Source of the DNA: Candidatus Tayloriibacteriota bacterium
Lineage (GTDB): Bacteria > Patescibacteriota > Minisyncoccia > Phycocordibacterales > PALSA-1337
DNA length: 25,086 bases
Direction of reading: 5' to 3'
Assembly: GCA_026395105.1 (NCBI GenBank)
Contig: JAPLZH010000059.1
Span: 1 to 25,086 of the forward strand
The position numbers were made by a program, and so were the translations under genes. Shown in pieces: positions 14,479-22,407 of this stretch (positions are counted from its first letter, which is position 1; each line of letters opens with the position of its first letter). The notes under the pieces were generated by a model. It searched no databases. It was not told the origin of the DNA and worked only from the letters and a program-made list of their open reading frames with translations.

Positions 14479-15376
14479 GATTCCGACAGTTGAGGTGGTC
14501 ATCCCCGCATATAATGAAGAAAAAAACATTAAAGTTCTCTTATCTAGTATTTTAAATCAAAAAAATGGTAGCTTTCTTTTCAAAAAGATTACCGTAATGG
14601 CTGATGGTACTGATAACACTGCAAATTTTGCCAAAGAAATAGGTAAAAACTCCTCAATTCCGATTACCGTAATTCATAACCCAGAAAGGAGGGGGAAGTA
14701 TGTAGCCTTAAATCAATACTTTCCGCTAGTAGAATCAGATATAGTAATTCATTGTGACGGGGATGTTCTTTTAAAAGATGATGCAGTTAAAGTGATTGTC
14801 GAAAATTTTGAAAAATATCCTAATGTGACTATGATTTGGGCGAAATGTGTTCTTTTGCCTCCGTTAAACTATATCGAAAGGGTAAATTATGTCGGCTATG
14901 AAATATTTAGTTCGATTCGGAATAGACTCGGCGAAAAGGCAATGAAGTATTATGCATGCGGTAGGCTTTATGCTGCTCGCGGGGATTTCTATAAGACTAT
15001 AAATATTAAGCCGATTATCGAGGAGGATGCTTATGTCTTTTATTTATCAGCAGAAAAGTATCTTAAAAGCCTTTATGTAGATAAGGCAATAGCGTTCTAC
15101 AGGGGCGCTGGCAGTTTAAAAGAATATTTAATTCAGGCAAAAAGGGTCAGATTAAACTCTTTAAGTAAATATTTTGATAAAGAATTATTAAAAAAGTGGG
15201 AAAGTATTAAATTTACAGATATGGCTATGGGTGCTTTAAGTTTTCTTCCAAAAAACCCATTTTATGTTATTTCATATGTATTTTTATGGATTTTCGGCTT
15301 TATAGTTTCAAAGTTTTCTAGTACAGACATTAATTGGTATATGATTTCATCCTCAAAAACTTTAATCAAAGAGTGA
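14471..15376 (+). CDS. Glycosyltransferase family 2 (plus-strand paralogue)
   Basis: This 301-residue GT-A glycosyltransferase begins VEVVIPAYNEEKNI, has MADGTDNTANF (D45) and the metal-binding DxD (D96-G-D98, HCDGDVLL). Downstream is IIEEDAY, the position of the catalytic acidic residue, then QAKRVRLNSL where processive GT2 enzymes have Q-x-x-R-W. A hydrophobic segment near residues 262-283 suggests membrane attachment. It resembles the opposing GT2 at 15362-16270 along its length, including the C-terminus (NWYMISSSKTL versus VWRMSPSTKSL). The two genes converge and overlap by 15 bp. Confidence 0.92.
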   Translation: MNKIPTVEVVIPAYNEEKNIKVLLSSILNQKNGSFLFKKITVMADGTDNTANFAKEIGKNSSIPITVIHNPERRGKYVALNQYFPLVESDIVIHCDGDVLLKDDAVKVIVENFEKYPNVTMIWAKCVLLPPLNYIERVNYVGYEIFSSIRNRLGEKAMKYYACGRLYAARGDFYKTINIKPIIEEDAYVFYLSAEKYLKSLYVDKAIAFYRGAGSLKEYLIQAKRVRLNSLSKYFDKELLKKWESIKFTDMAMGALSFLPKNPFYVISYVFLWIFGFIVSKFSSTDINWYMISSSKTLIKE

Positions 15377-16270
15377 TTTGGTAGAGGGGCTCATCCGCCA
15401 GACATTATTTGCCTTAGAAAGCCGGCTGATTATAAAAGAAAGAGTTAGCGATATGAAAAATCCAGAAGTTATTAAGGGTTTTTTGAAAAAGCTTTTAAAA
15501 ATTAGTACGAGCACAGGTATTCGTAAGTTTATATCATATTTCTTTGTCAGAGATTCATTAAAATGTGGTTTTATGGTGGGGGTACAGTACCTTACTAGCT
15601 GATATATATAATCTTTAAATTCACTCGGTAATCTATAATATATATTCGCTTCTTTACAGTACTTAATGTCAAAGTTATTTACCCTAGCTGTATAGTAAAG
15701 GAATCTATCATCTTCTATTACAGATGATGGAGTTTGGAAAAGATTAGCGAGTTTATTACTAATAGCATACACCCTTCCATTACATCTAAAGCTCGGTACA
15801 TCTATTTTACAGTCATCTTCTGCAGCACTGTAAATATTCATGCCCAAAAGAGCTATTTTTTCTGTGAGGGTTCCTGGGTTCGGTGTAAGCGGTATGGGTT
15901 TCCCGCATGCCAAACCGACTTTTCCGTCGATGGCGAAAATATCTGCTAATTTTTGAAGTACATCTTTTTCTAAAATAATATCAGTATCGAAGTGAACTAT
16001 GGTTTCGTATAAGTCCTTCCCATTCATAAACTCATTAATCCTTTTTTGTTTTCCGGCTCTTTCTTTGTGCAAAATGAGGTTTATTCGGCTGTCTTTGAAG
16101 CTTTTTACGATCTCTTCTGTATTATCTGTGCTGCCGTCGGAGATTATAGTTACTCTTTTTAGAGTAAAACTAGAGCCTTTTTGCTTTAAAATGCTTTCTA
16201 TGAAAAAGCGCAGATTTTTGCCTTCATTTAGGGCTGAAGTAACTATTTCTATTTCCACCATCTTTTTCAT
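15362..16270 (-). CDS. Glycosyltransferase family 2 (minus-strand paralogue)
   Basis: This 302-residue GT2 enzyme begins EIEIVTSALNEGKNL, with ISDGSTDNT (D45), DxD (D95-T-D97, HFDTDIIL), a probable catalytic VIEDDRF segment and a hydrophobic C-terminal stretch (about 258-280). Overall layout matches the convergent plus-strand GT2, so the pair looks like an inverted duplication that has since diverged. Start ATG at 16270-16268 is chosen because an extended -10 box lies 6 nt upstream. An alternative Met at residue 4 exists. It is the only minus-strand gene inside the pilus and glycosylation region and is divergent to the following pilin. Confidence 0.92.
   Translation of the reverse strand: MKKMVEIEIVTSALNEGKNLRFFIESILKQKGSSFTLKRVTIISDGSTDNTEEIVKSFKDSRINLILHKERAGKQKRINEFMNGKDLYETIVHFDTDIILEKDVLQKLADIFAIDGKVGLACGKPIPLTPNPGTLTEKIALLGMNIYSAAEDDCKIDVPSFRCNGRVYAISNKLANLFQTPSSVIEDDRFLYYTARVNNFDIKYCKEANIYYRLPSEFKDYIYQLVRYCTPTIKPHFNESLTKKYDINLRIPVLVLIFKSFFKKPLITSGFFISLTLSFIISRLSKANNVWRMSPSTKSLFD
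15364..15378. repeat. Short inverted repeat spanning both GT2 stop codons
   Basis: AATCA aagag TGATT (15364-15368 and 15374-15378) covers the region where the two convergent genes end. It is too short and weak to be a convincing terminator, but it explains how both C-termini can share the 15-bp overlap. Confidence 0.35.
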
Positions 16271-16276
16271 GGCCGA

Positions 16277-16285
16277 ATTTTAACA
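16277..16285 (-). promoter_or_regulatory. Extended -10 promoter of the minus-strand GT2
   Basis: Read on the minus strand: TGtTAAAAT, ending 6 nt before the ATG at 16270. This predicts a leaderless mRNA with the same spacing as pilM. Confidence 0.5.
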
Positions 16286-16316
16286 TCTTATGCTTTATTA
16301 TTAAAGTGATAAGAGG

Positions 16317-16334
16317 TATAATACGGCATATAAT
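16317..16334 (+). promoter_or_regulatory. Two TATAAT boxes before the pilin-pilD operon
   Basis: TATAAT occurs at 16317-16322 and again at 16329-16334, upstream of the ATG at 16349. Predicted starts fall about 8-20 nt before the ATG. An AAGGA lies only 2 nt before the ATG, too close for a normal ribosome-binding site. Confidence 0.45.
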
Positions 16335-16348
16335 CTTATCTAAGGAAT

Positions 16349-16873
16349 ATGTCAAAAAAAGGATTTACTTTGGTGGAGCTTATGATTACGATTACTATAA
16401 TGATAATTCTTATGGGAATTATTTACACTTCTTTTGCTAGTTCACAGGCAAAGGCACGTGATCTGAAAAGGGTTTCTGCTATTCAGGACATATCTGGAGC
16501 ATTGGCTCGCTATAATAGTAAATATCGTTCTTATCCAGCTTCACTCGCTGATCTGGAAAGTTCAGGTATGATTACGAAGTTACCACATCCGCCTGCTGGT
16601 TCGAAGGATGCTAAAGTCTTAAATAATACCACCACTGATTATAATTACGCTCCATTAGGTGTTCTTGTGGGCGTTACTGGGAGCGGATGCATAGCCACGA
16701 CCACATATCATTTAGGTGCTGTCTTAGAAAATGACACCTCATCTCTTAAGGATGATGATGATAAAAGTTCTGTGGCGGGTACACTAGGCGATAATGCAAA
16801 AGATTGTCTAAACCTAGATTTTGATGGATCTATCGAATCAAATATGATTTACGATATTACTTCACCGTTTTAA
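16349..16873 (+). CDS. Type IV pilin-like / pseudopilin protein
   Basis: The 174-residue prepilin has leader MSKKG cut before F6 (FTLVELMIT), Glu at +5 and a long hydrophobic helix (residues 6-32). The ectodomain begins with the KARDLKRVSAIQDISGAL segment typical of GspG-like pilins and has RSYPASLADL, a common pilin landmark. Two Cys in the C-terminal half could pair. It is the first gene of the pilD-minor pilin operon and ends one base before pilD (TAAtATG). Possibly a minor subunit rather than the main fibre protein. Confidence 0.9.
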   Translation: MSKKGFTLVELMITITIMIILMGIIYTSFASSQAKARDLKRVSAIQDISGALARYNSKYRSYPASLADLESSGMITKLPHPPAGSKDAKVLNNTTTDYNYAPLGVLVGVTGSGCIATTTYHLGAVLENDTSSLKDDDDKSSVAGTLGDNAKDCLNLDFDGSIESNMIYDITSPF

Positions 16874-16874
16874 T

Positions 16875-17735
16875 ATGGAAATACTTTATTTGATATTTAT
16901 CTTTATATTCGGCGCTATTATAGGCAGTTTTCTGAACGTCGTTATCCTTCGTTATGGTACAGGTCTCGGAGTCATAGGTTTAAATAATAGGTCAAAATGT
17001 TTTTCCTGTGGACGAACCCTCACCGTGACCGACTTAGTACCGATCCTCTCATTCTTCTTCCTAGGAGGGAAGTGCAAAGGGTGTAAATCAAAGATTTCTT
17101 GGCAATATCCGCTAGTCGAAGTTATAACAGCCGTCCTCTTCACCTCTGTATATTTAGTCTATTTCGACCCAGCTGTTCCTATATCACTCGTATTCGTCCT
17201 TTTATTATGGATCGCTACAGCAGTTCTAATAGCTATTACAGCCTACGACATTCTTCATAAAATAATTCCAGATGGAATGGTTTTTACATTCGCCGGAATC
17301 GCGCTTCTGATTTCTGTGCTTTCTTGGCAGTTACACTTCTATTTAGGCATAAATGATTTTACATATCCAGTACTTTGGAATCTCTTAGCTGGTCCTATTT
17401 TCTTTGCTTTCCCATTTACCTCTATCTGGTGGATTTCTAAAGGTGCGGCAATAGGTTTCGGGGATGCGAAATTAGCTCTCGGAATAGGCTGGCTTCTCGG
17501 AATCTGGGGTGGTTTATCGGCCGTTTGTTTAGCTTTCTGCATAGGAGCTGTTATTAGTCTTTGCATAATGGCCTTTCAGAAGATTTTAGGAGGTTTGAAA
17601 AATGGCCATAAACAGCTTACAATGAAGAGCGAGGTCCCTTTCGCTCCATACCTCGTCATCAGTTTTCTTTTAGTTCTACTCGCTAATGCGGACTTCGTGA
17701 ATATTGTGGATAAGTTAACATCAGTTTTTAGATAA
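16875..17735 (+). CDS. pilD: Prepilin peptidase / N-methyltransferase PilD
   Basis: PilD removes prepilin leader peptides and N-methylates the new first residue. The 286-residue A24-family protein starts with a span and IGSFLNVVILR. The cytoplasmic zinc-binding methylation domain has two CxxC pairs (C42/C45 and C67/C70). The two catalytic aspartates are in TAYDILHKIIPD (D125) and GFGDAK (D196). About seven or eight spans are visible, with 286 residues being normal for a bifunctional enzyme. Both CxxC pairs are kept, so methylation activity is expected. It serves all seven pilin-like proteins in the window. It follows the upstream pilin by one base. Confidence 0.97.
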   Translation: MEILYLIFIFIFGAIIGSFLNVVILRYGTGLGVIGLNNRSKCFSCGRTLTVTDLVPILSFFFLGGKCKGCKSKISWQYPLVEVITAVLFTSVYLVYFDPAVPISLVFVLLLWIATAVLIAITAYDILHKIIPDGMVFTFAGIALLISVLSWQLHFYLGINDFTYPVLWNLLAGPIFFAFPFTSIWWISKGAAIGFGDAKLALGIGWLLGIWGGLSAVCLAFCIGAVISLCIMAFQKILGGLKNGHKQLTMKSEVPFAPYLVISFLLVLLANADFVNIVDKLTSVFR

Positions 17736-17738
17736 AAT

Positions 17739-18365
17739 ATGTATAAAAGAGGAATAAAAATTAAGGGATTTACTCTGGTAGAACTCATGGTTTCCATCGC
17801 CATCTTTATCGTCATGACGATGCTCTTTTTAATAAAAAATGGACAGTATAATGATAATGTCATGCTGACGAATCTTTCATATGATGTGGCTTTGGCTATT
17901 CGTGAGGCTCAGTCAGATGCACTTAATGTGAAGTTTTCCACGACTACTGGCAGTTTGGCGGATGGTTATAAATACGGATATGGTGTGTCTTTCGATCTTA
18001 CGACTACTGCAAACCAGGGCAAATTTACTTTCTTTGCCGATAATCCTAGTGCCGGAAATCAGTTTTTTTATGATAATAGTGATACGATAATAAAGACATT
18101 TAATATTAAAAATGGGAATTTAATTTCTGGCTTTTGTGTTACGTCAAGTACTTCCTGTGTGCCTGCTAAGCCTTTTAGCGTGTCGGGTACTAACTATAAT
18201 AATGTAGTGATTAGTTTCTTAAGACCTGATGCAAAGTCACATATACGTGTGGCAGCAGTAGGATCTGATTTTAATTATGCAAAGATAGAACTGAAGTCTC
18301 CGACAGGAGCTACGTCTAGTGTAGTCGTCAGAAAGACAGGTCAAATAATAGTGGGTGATGAATAA
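17739..18365 (+). CDS. Minor pilin, GspH/FimT-like
   Basis: The 208-residue prepilin has a basic leader MYKRGIKIKG cut before F11 (FTLVELMVSIAIF), Glu at +5 and a hydrophobic helix. The segment SYDVALAIREAQSDALN after the helix is characteristic of GspH/FimT-type pseudopilins. A C-terminal FCVTSSTSC pair may form a small disulfide loop. It is the first of four consecutive minor pilins whose order (H/FimT, J/PilW, I/PilV, K/PilX-like) resembles the initiation complex that primes pilus assembly. Starts 3 bp after pilD. The next gene starts one base after its stop. Confidence 0.88.
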   Translation: MYKRGIKIKGFTLVELMVSIAIFIVMTMLFLIKNGQYNDNVMLTNLSYDVALAIREAQSDALNVKFSTTTGSLADGYKYGYGVSFDLTTTANQGKFTFFADNPSAGNQFFYDNSDTIIKTFNIKNGNLISGFCVTSSTSCVPAKPFSVSGTNYNNVVISFLRPDAKSHIRVAAVGSDFNYAKIELKSPTGATSSVVVRKTGQIIVGDE

Positions 18366-18366
18366 T

Positions 18367-18984
18367 ATGTACTATTTAAATTCAAAAAAAGATAATAAAG
18401 GTTTTACTTTAATAGAAATTACCGTTTCGCTAGCCGTTTTCGCGACGACAGCCGTCGTGGCCGTCGGAGCTTTTCTTAGTATTTTAGCGGCGAATAAAAA
18501 AGCCCAGGCAGCGAAAGTGGTTATAAATAATTTAAGTTATGCATTAGAGAGTATATCTAGGGAGGTGCGTGTCGGATCGAATTATTATTGTGGAAGTGAT
18601 GATTTAAAATTAGTTACGTTTAATGTTCACGCGACCTCTAGCTGTTTAAGTTATGCAGAGAATTCAAAAAGCGTATTAAGTTTTAAGACAGGAAAAAAAG
18701 ATGGTGGTGGTAATGACCTATATTACGTTTACTATTTTAATAGTGTAGATCATACTCTTTATAAATCTGATCTTCTAACTAGTGCTTATTCGCTAAATTG
18801 GTCAACGGATGGAGATTATTATCCCGTTACTTCTCCGAGTGCTATAATAAAAGCCTTTAATTTCGTCGTTTCGAATGATACCAGCTATCCGAAAGTTCAG
18901 ATATTCATGAGTGGCGTGGCGGGAACTAAAGTAAATCTTCAGACTGATTTTAAGGTTCAAACGACTATTACACAGAGAATATAA
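18367..18984 (+). CDS. Minor pilin, PilW/GspJ-like
   Basis: This prepilin (206 residues from this start) has leader MYYLNSKKDNKG cut before FTLIEITVSLAVF, with Glu at +5. After the helix, NNLSYALESISREVRVGSNYYC is typical of PilW/GspJ minor pilins. I choose the ATG at 18367 because it forms the same TAAtATG junction used by its neighbours. An upstream ATG at 18358 and GTG at 18355 lie inside the previous gene and are also in frame. The ectodomain is Tyr- and Ser-rich with two Cys near residues 67 and 86. Confidence 0.87.
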   Translation: MYYLNSKKDNKGFTLIEITVSLAVFATTAVVAVGAFLSILAANKKAQAAKVVINNLSYALESISREVRVGSNYYCGSDDLKLVTFNVHATSSCLSYAENSKSVLSFKTGKKDGGGNDLYYVYYFNSVDHTLYKSDLLTSAYSLNWSTDGDYYPVTSPSAIIKAFNFVVSNDTSYPKVQIFMSGVAGTKVNLQTDFKVQTTITQRI

Positions 18985-18985
18985 T

Positions 18986-19582
18986 ATGATTAATAATAAT
19001 TTAAAATCTGGCAAAGGGAAAAAAGTGGGCGGAGTAGAGCGTGTGAGAGGCTTTACTTTGCTCGAGACTTTAGTGGCTATCGCTATACTTATGGTGGCTA
19101 TTACGGGGCCTATAGTAGCTGCTCAGAAAAGTTTAACTTCGAGCACCCTCGCCCGTGATCAGTTTACAGCCGGGTATTTAGCTCAGGATGCTATAGAATA
19201 TATTAAATCTTTAAAGACATATAATATTCAAAAGGGTATTGCCTGGCTCAGCGGAATGGATCCGGCAACATGTTCAGTAATGGGCTGTTATGTAGATACG
19301 ACATATAATGATTTTAGTGGTGTAATCCCTCCCACACCCGGACTTAAAGCATGCTCACAAACCGAATGTAATGACCATGAACTTTTATATGACTCCCCGA
19401 ATCTGACCTTTAGGCCGAAAGTCACAGGTACCTATGATACAGGTATTAGCACTTCTTTCTATAGAACAGTGAAGATTAGTACGGTTAATCCTGATGAAGT
19501 GAGAATAGAGGCTATGGTGAAATTCAAAGCTGGGCGTAGTGACGATTCCATAACTTTGTATGATAATCTTTATAACTTCTAA
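18986..19582 (+). CDS. Minor pilin, PilV/GspI-like
   Basis: The 198-residue prepilin has a long basic leader of 22 residues ending RVRG, cut before FTLLETLVAIAIL, with Glu at +5. The next segment, ARDQFTAGYLAQDAIEYIKS, matches the AxxLAQxGIE-type landmark of PilV/GspI proteins. Four Cys in the ectodomain (CSVMGC and CSQTEC) could form two disulfides. It starts one base after the previous stop (TAAtATG) and ends 3 bp before the next minor pilin. Confidence 0.87.
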   Translation: MINNNLKSGKGKKVGGVERVRGFTLLETLVAIAILMVAITGPIVAAQKSLTSSTLARDQFTAGYLAQDAIEYIKSLKTYNIQKGIAWLSGMDPATCSVMGCYVDTTYNDFSGVIPPTPGLKACSQTECNDHELLYDSPNLTFRPKVTGTYDTGISTSFYRTVKISTVNPDEVRIEAMVKFKAGRSDDSITLYDNLYNF

Positions 19583-19585
19583 TCT

Positions 19586-20164
19586 ATGAATAATAAAGGA
19601 TATACACTTTTATATGCCATCCTTCTCTCCAGCTTAATTTTAGTGGTCGGAGTTTCTATTCTAGTTATCGGTAAGAAAGAAATTCAACTAGCCGCTCAGA
19701 CTAGGGCTTCACAACAAGCGATATATGCATCAGATACCGGAATAGAATGTTTCGAAAGGAAAGTTATGAATGGCGGATTTTCCACGTCCTCTAGCTTCAG
19801 CATTGTGGCGGGTGATGAAAGTCTTAAATGTAATGGTTCTATACCTTATGTCTGGGATTCTACTGCAAAGAAAATGGTACTTATAATTTCTGAACCGACG
19901 TGGGTAAGGGGTGGCTCGGACATCTGGTCACTAGACATGATTAATGTCGGTTCTCCTGCTAGAGAATATTTATACTTTATGGGGGAGCCTGTGGGAGGTG
20001 GGGTGCCCATTGATCCGAAAATGCCGTGCTTTTCTGCACAGGTCGTGAGACATATTCCAGATAATGGATCCATCGCGACGACGACTATCACTGTGAATGG
20101 ATATAATACTTGTGATGTATATGATAACGGCAGAGTGCAAAGGACACTTGAGTTAAAATTCTAG
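19586..20164 (+). CDS. Minor pilin lacking Glu+5, PilX/GspK-like
   Basis: This 192-residue protein has leader MNNKG and a processing site before Y6 (YTLLYAILLSSLILVV), so position +5 is Tyr instead of the usual Glu. The following ASQQAIYASDTGIECFER matches the AFYAAExGIE landmark of PilX/GspK proteins, and GspK is known to lack Glu+5 and to sit at the fibre tip. Several Cys occur (C55 and others), and the ectodomain has RGGSDIWSLDMINVG. As the last gene of the cluster it is the best candidate for the tip subunit. Confidence 0.85.
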   Translation: MNNKGYTLLYAILLSSLILVVGVSILVIGKKEIQLAAQTRASQQAIYASDTGIECFERKVMNGGFSTSSSFSIVAGDESLKCNGSIPYVWDSTAKKMVLIISEPTWVRGGSDIWSLDMINVGSPAREYLYFMGEPVGGGVPIDPKMPCFSAQVVRHIPDNGSIATTTITVNGYNTCDVYDNGRVQRTLELKF

Positions 20165-20175
20165 TTTGCTTTAAT
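20148..20175 (+). promoter_or_regulatory. Promoter of ligA (extended -10, leaderless)
   Basis: TTGAGT (20148-20153), a 16-nt spacer, and TTTAAT (20170-20175) preceded by TGc form an extended -10 promoter. It ends 7 nt before the ligA ATG at 20183. The -35 lies in the 3' end of the last minor pilin gene. Confidence 0.5.
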
Positions 20176-20182
20176 ATCCTGT

Positions 20183-22276
20183 ATGGAGAAAATACCAGAA
20201 AGCGTAAAAGACAGAGTAAAGAAGCTTAAGGGGCTTTTAGAGAAGCATCGCTATCTATATCATGTTTTAGATAAGCCTGAGATTACTGATGAGGCTTATG
20301 ACTCTTTGCTTAAGGAGCTGGAACAGCTGGAGGGACATCATCCAGCGCTTATTACGCCAGACAGCCCTAGTCAGAGAGTCGGCGGAGAGCCTTTAAGGGA
20401 ATTTAAAAAGGTAAAGCATGAGGTGAGACAATGGTCATACGATGACGTTTTTGATTTCGCCGAGCTCGAAAAATGGGAAGAGAAAGTTAAGAATTTTATA
20501 AGGAAGGCGGGGGCGAAAACAGGCGGAGATGGCACGAATGAGGGAGATTTGCAAAAAATTAAGCTAGAGTACTGCTGTGAGCTAAAAATAGACGGCTTGA
20601 AAATGATTTTGAAGTATAAAGATGGGGTTTTTATGGAAGGGGCGACGCGCGGGGATGGGGAAATCGGCGAAGATGTCACGCATAATACTAAAACTATTCA
20701 AAGTGTGCCTTTGACTCTGGGGAAAAAAGTGGATTTGATAGCGGTCGGTGAAGTCTGGATAAGTAAGAAGAATTTAAAGAAAATAAATGCGGAGAGGAAG
20801 GCGGAGGGGGAAGCAGAATTTGCCAATTCTAGGAATTTAGCTGCTGGTTCTATCCGCCAGCTGGATCCGAAAATGACGGCTTCTAGGAGGCTCGATTCTT
20901 TTCTTTATGACATTGATTTAGTCGGGCGGAAAGTAGAAGGCGGTGGCGGTGGAAAAACCAGCGCGAAAATGCCGGAAACTCAGGCGGACGAGCTAGAATT
21001 TTTAAAGGAGCTGGGTTTTAAGACTAATCCGTATTTTAAGGTTTTTGATAGTATCGCGGGCGTGCAGAAATTCTATGAAGAATGGACGAAGAGGAGACAC
21101 AGTCTGGATTATGATTTAGATGGAATCGTTATTAAGATAAATTCTCGAAAAATTCAGGAAGCGCTAGGTTTTACTGGGAAGTCTCCTAGGTGGGGTGTGG
21201 CCTATAAATTCCCTGCAGAGCAGGTGACGACCGTGGTCGAGGATATCGTTCTTCAGGTCGGTCGAACGGGCGTGGTGACGCCTGTAGCGCATTTAAAACC
21301 GGTAACTGTGGCGGGTTCGAAGGTGTCGAGGGCCACTTTGCATAATGAAGATGAAATAAAAAGGCTGGATGTGAGAATCGGCGACACTGTTATTTTGCAA
21401 AAGGCTGGAGACGTTATCCCTGACATAGTTTCTGTCGTTAAAGATTTAAGAACAGGAAAGGAAAAAGCTTTCGTTTTTCCTGATAAGGTGGAGGGGTGTG
21501 GTGGGGATGGAAGGATAGAGAGAATTCCTGGACAGGCTGCTTGGAGATGTGTAGAGAAGGATTCCGGTGAATTATTAAGGAGGAAATTCTACTATTTTGC
21601 CTCGAAAAAGTGTCTAAATATAGACGGTTTAGGGCCGAAAATCATAGATCTTTTAATGGAGAATAATCTCATATCTTCATTTGATGATTTATTTACTCTA
21701 ACTAGGGGGGATTTACTGGCTTTACCTCGTTTTGGGGAAAAGTCTGTGGATAACTTGTTAGTATCCTTGGGAAAAGCCCGAAAAACGACCCTTCCACGCT
21801 TTTTAGCCGGTCTTTCTATCGATCAGGTGGGTGAGGAAACGGCATATGATATAGCCATGCATTTCGGTTCAATTAAGAAAATTAGTGAGGCTGGGGTGGC
21901 GGATTTCGAAAATATTAATGGGGTCGGGCCGGTCGTCGCTCAGTCTATAACTCAATGGTTTGCGAAAAAGAAAAATTTGGAGCTCGTGGAGAAACTTTTG
22001 AAATATATTATTTTGGAAAAAATAGAAAAGTCCGCGCCGAGCGCTTTGCCTTTAGCGGGGAAATCTTTCGTGCTCACTGGAACGCTTTCGAAAATGTCTC
22101 GCGATGATGCGCACGGTAGGGTACGCGAACTCGGTGGGGATGTCTCTAGTTCAGTCTCTGCAAAGACCTCTTTTGTCATAGCCGGTGAAAATCCTGGCTC
22201 AAAATTAGAAAAAGCCCGCGAACTCGGCGTAAAAGTGCTATCTGAGGAGGAGTTTTTGAAAATGGTTTCTTTTTAG
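20183..22276 (+). CDS. ligA: NAD-dependent DNA ligase LigA
   Basis: LigA seals nicks in duplex DNA using NAD. The 697-residue protein has the N-terminal Ia domain (HRYLYHVLDKPEITDEAYD, residues 22-40), adenylation domain with K135 in ELKIDG and the GATRGDG motif, an OB-fold region (VGRTGVVTPVAHLKPV), HhH repeats and a C-terminal BRCT domain (about 620-697). Two features are odd. The zinc finger keeps only C439 and C456; the other two ligand positions appear to be Val and Gly. There are low-complexity insertions before the catalytic Lys (Gly/Thr/Asn-rich, about 109-123) and in the adenylation domain (a run of Gly near residue 253). It starts behind its own promoter and ends before a shared terminator. 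Confidence 0.97.
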   Translation: MEKIPESVKDRVKKLKGLLEKHRYLYHVLDKPEITDEAYDSLLKELEQLEGHHPALITPDSPSQRVGGEPLREFKKVKHEVRQWSYDDVFDFAELEKWEEKVKNFIRKAGAKTGGDGTNEGDLQKIKLEYCCELKIDGLKMILKYKDGVFMEGATRGDGEIGEDVTHNTKTIQSVPLTLGKKVDLIAVGEVWISKKNLKKINAERKAEGEAEFANSRNLAAGSIRQLDPKMTASRRLDSFLYDIDLVGRKVEGGGGGKTSAKMPETQADELEFLKELGFKTNPYFKVFDSIAGVQKFYEEWTKRRHSLDYDLDGIVIKINSRKIQEALGFTGKSPRWGVAYKFPAEQVTTVVEDIVLQVGRTGVVTPVAHLKPVTVAGSKVSRATLHNEDEIKRLDVRIGDTVILQKAGDVIPDIVSVVKDLRTGKEKAFVFPDKVEGCGGDGRIERIPGQAAWRCVEKDSGELLRRKFYYFASKKCLNIDGLGPKIIDLLMENNLISSFDDLFTLTRGDLLALPRFGEKSVDNLLVSLGKARKTTLPRFLAGLSIDQVGEETAYDIAMHFGSIKKISEAGVADFENINGVGPVVAQSITQWFAKKKNLELVEKLLKYIILEKIEKSAPSALPLAGKSFVLTGTLSKMSRDDAHGRVRELGGDVSSSVSAKTSFVIAGENPGSKLEKARELGVKVLSEEEFLKMVSF

Positions 22277-22297
22277 CCTTTGACTTATAAAATTTTG

Positions 22298-22401
22298 ATA
22301 AAAAATAAAACCCCGTAAAGGGGTTTTATTTTGTCTGCCACCAGCAACGATGCCGATAGGCCCATCCTAAGCTTGCGCTTACTGTGCCACAGACTCTTAC
22401 G
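22298..22401 (-). ncRNA. Candidate structured small RNA of unknown family
   Basis: Read on the minus strand, a promoter-like pair is followed by about 100 nt of GC-richer sequence and a terminator. The fold I can draw is a closing stem GTCTG/CAGAC (22394-22390 with 22337-22333), continued by CACAG with CTgGTG. It encloses a hairpin TAAGC-GCAA-GCTTA with a GNRA tetraloop (22381-22368) and a second hairpin GATG..CC-TATC-GG..CATC (around 22366-22349). There is no open frame of note. It does not match tRNA, tmRNA, SRP RNA or RNase P signatures I know. The GNRA loop and the adjacent terminator favour the minus strand. It may be a known RNA class I fail to recognise. Confidence 0.45.
22302..22332. 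terminator. Bidirectional terminator between ligA and the minus-strand RNA
   Basis: A 13-bp perfect inverted repeat (22302-22314 and 22320-22332) with a GTAAA loop, a CCCC/GGGG core and T runs on either strand. It terminates ligA on the plus strand and the candidate RNA on the minus strand. Confidence 0.9.
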
Positions 22402-22407
22402 AGTAAT

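Noticed and set aside
15378..16283. Plus-strand open frames opposite the second GT2
   Set aside because: They are short shadows of the minus-strand GT2, which carries the DxD and acidic motifs and has its own promoter.
22333..22394. tRNA gene in the structured segment
   Set aside because: There is no acceptor stem of seven pairs, no T-loop TTCRA and no anticodon arm. The fold has only two internal hairpins.
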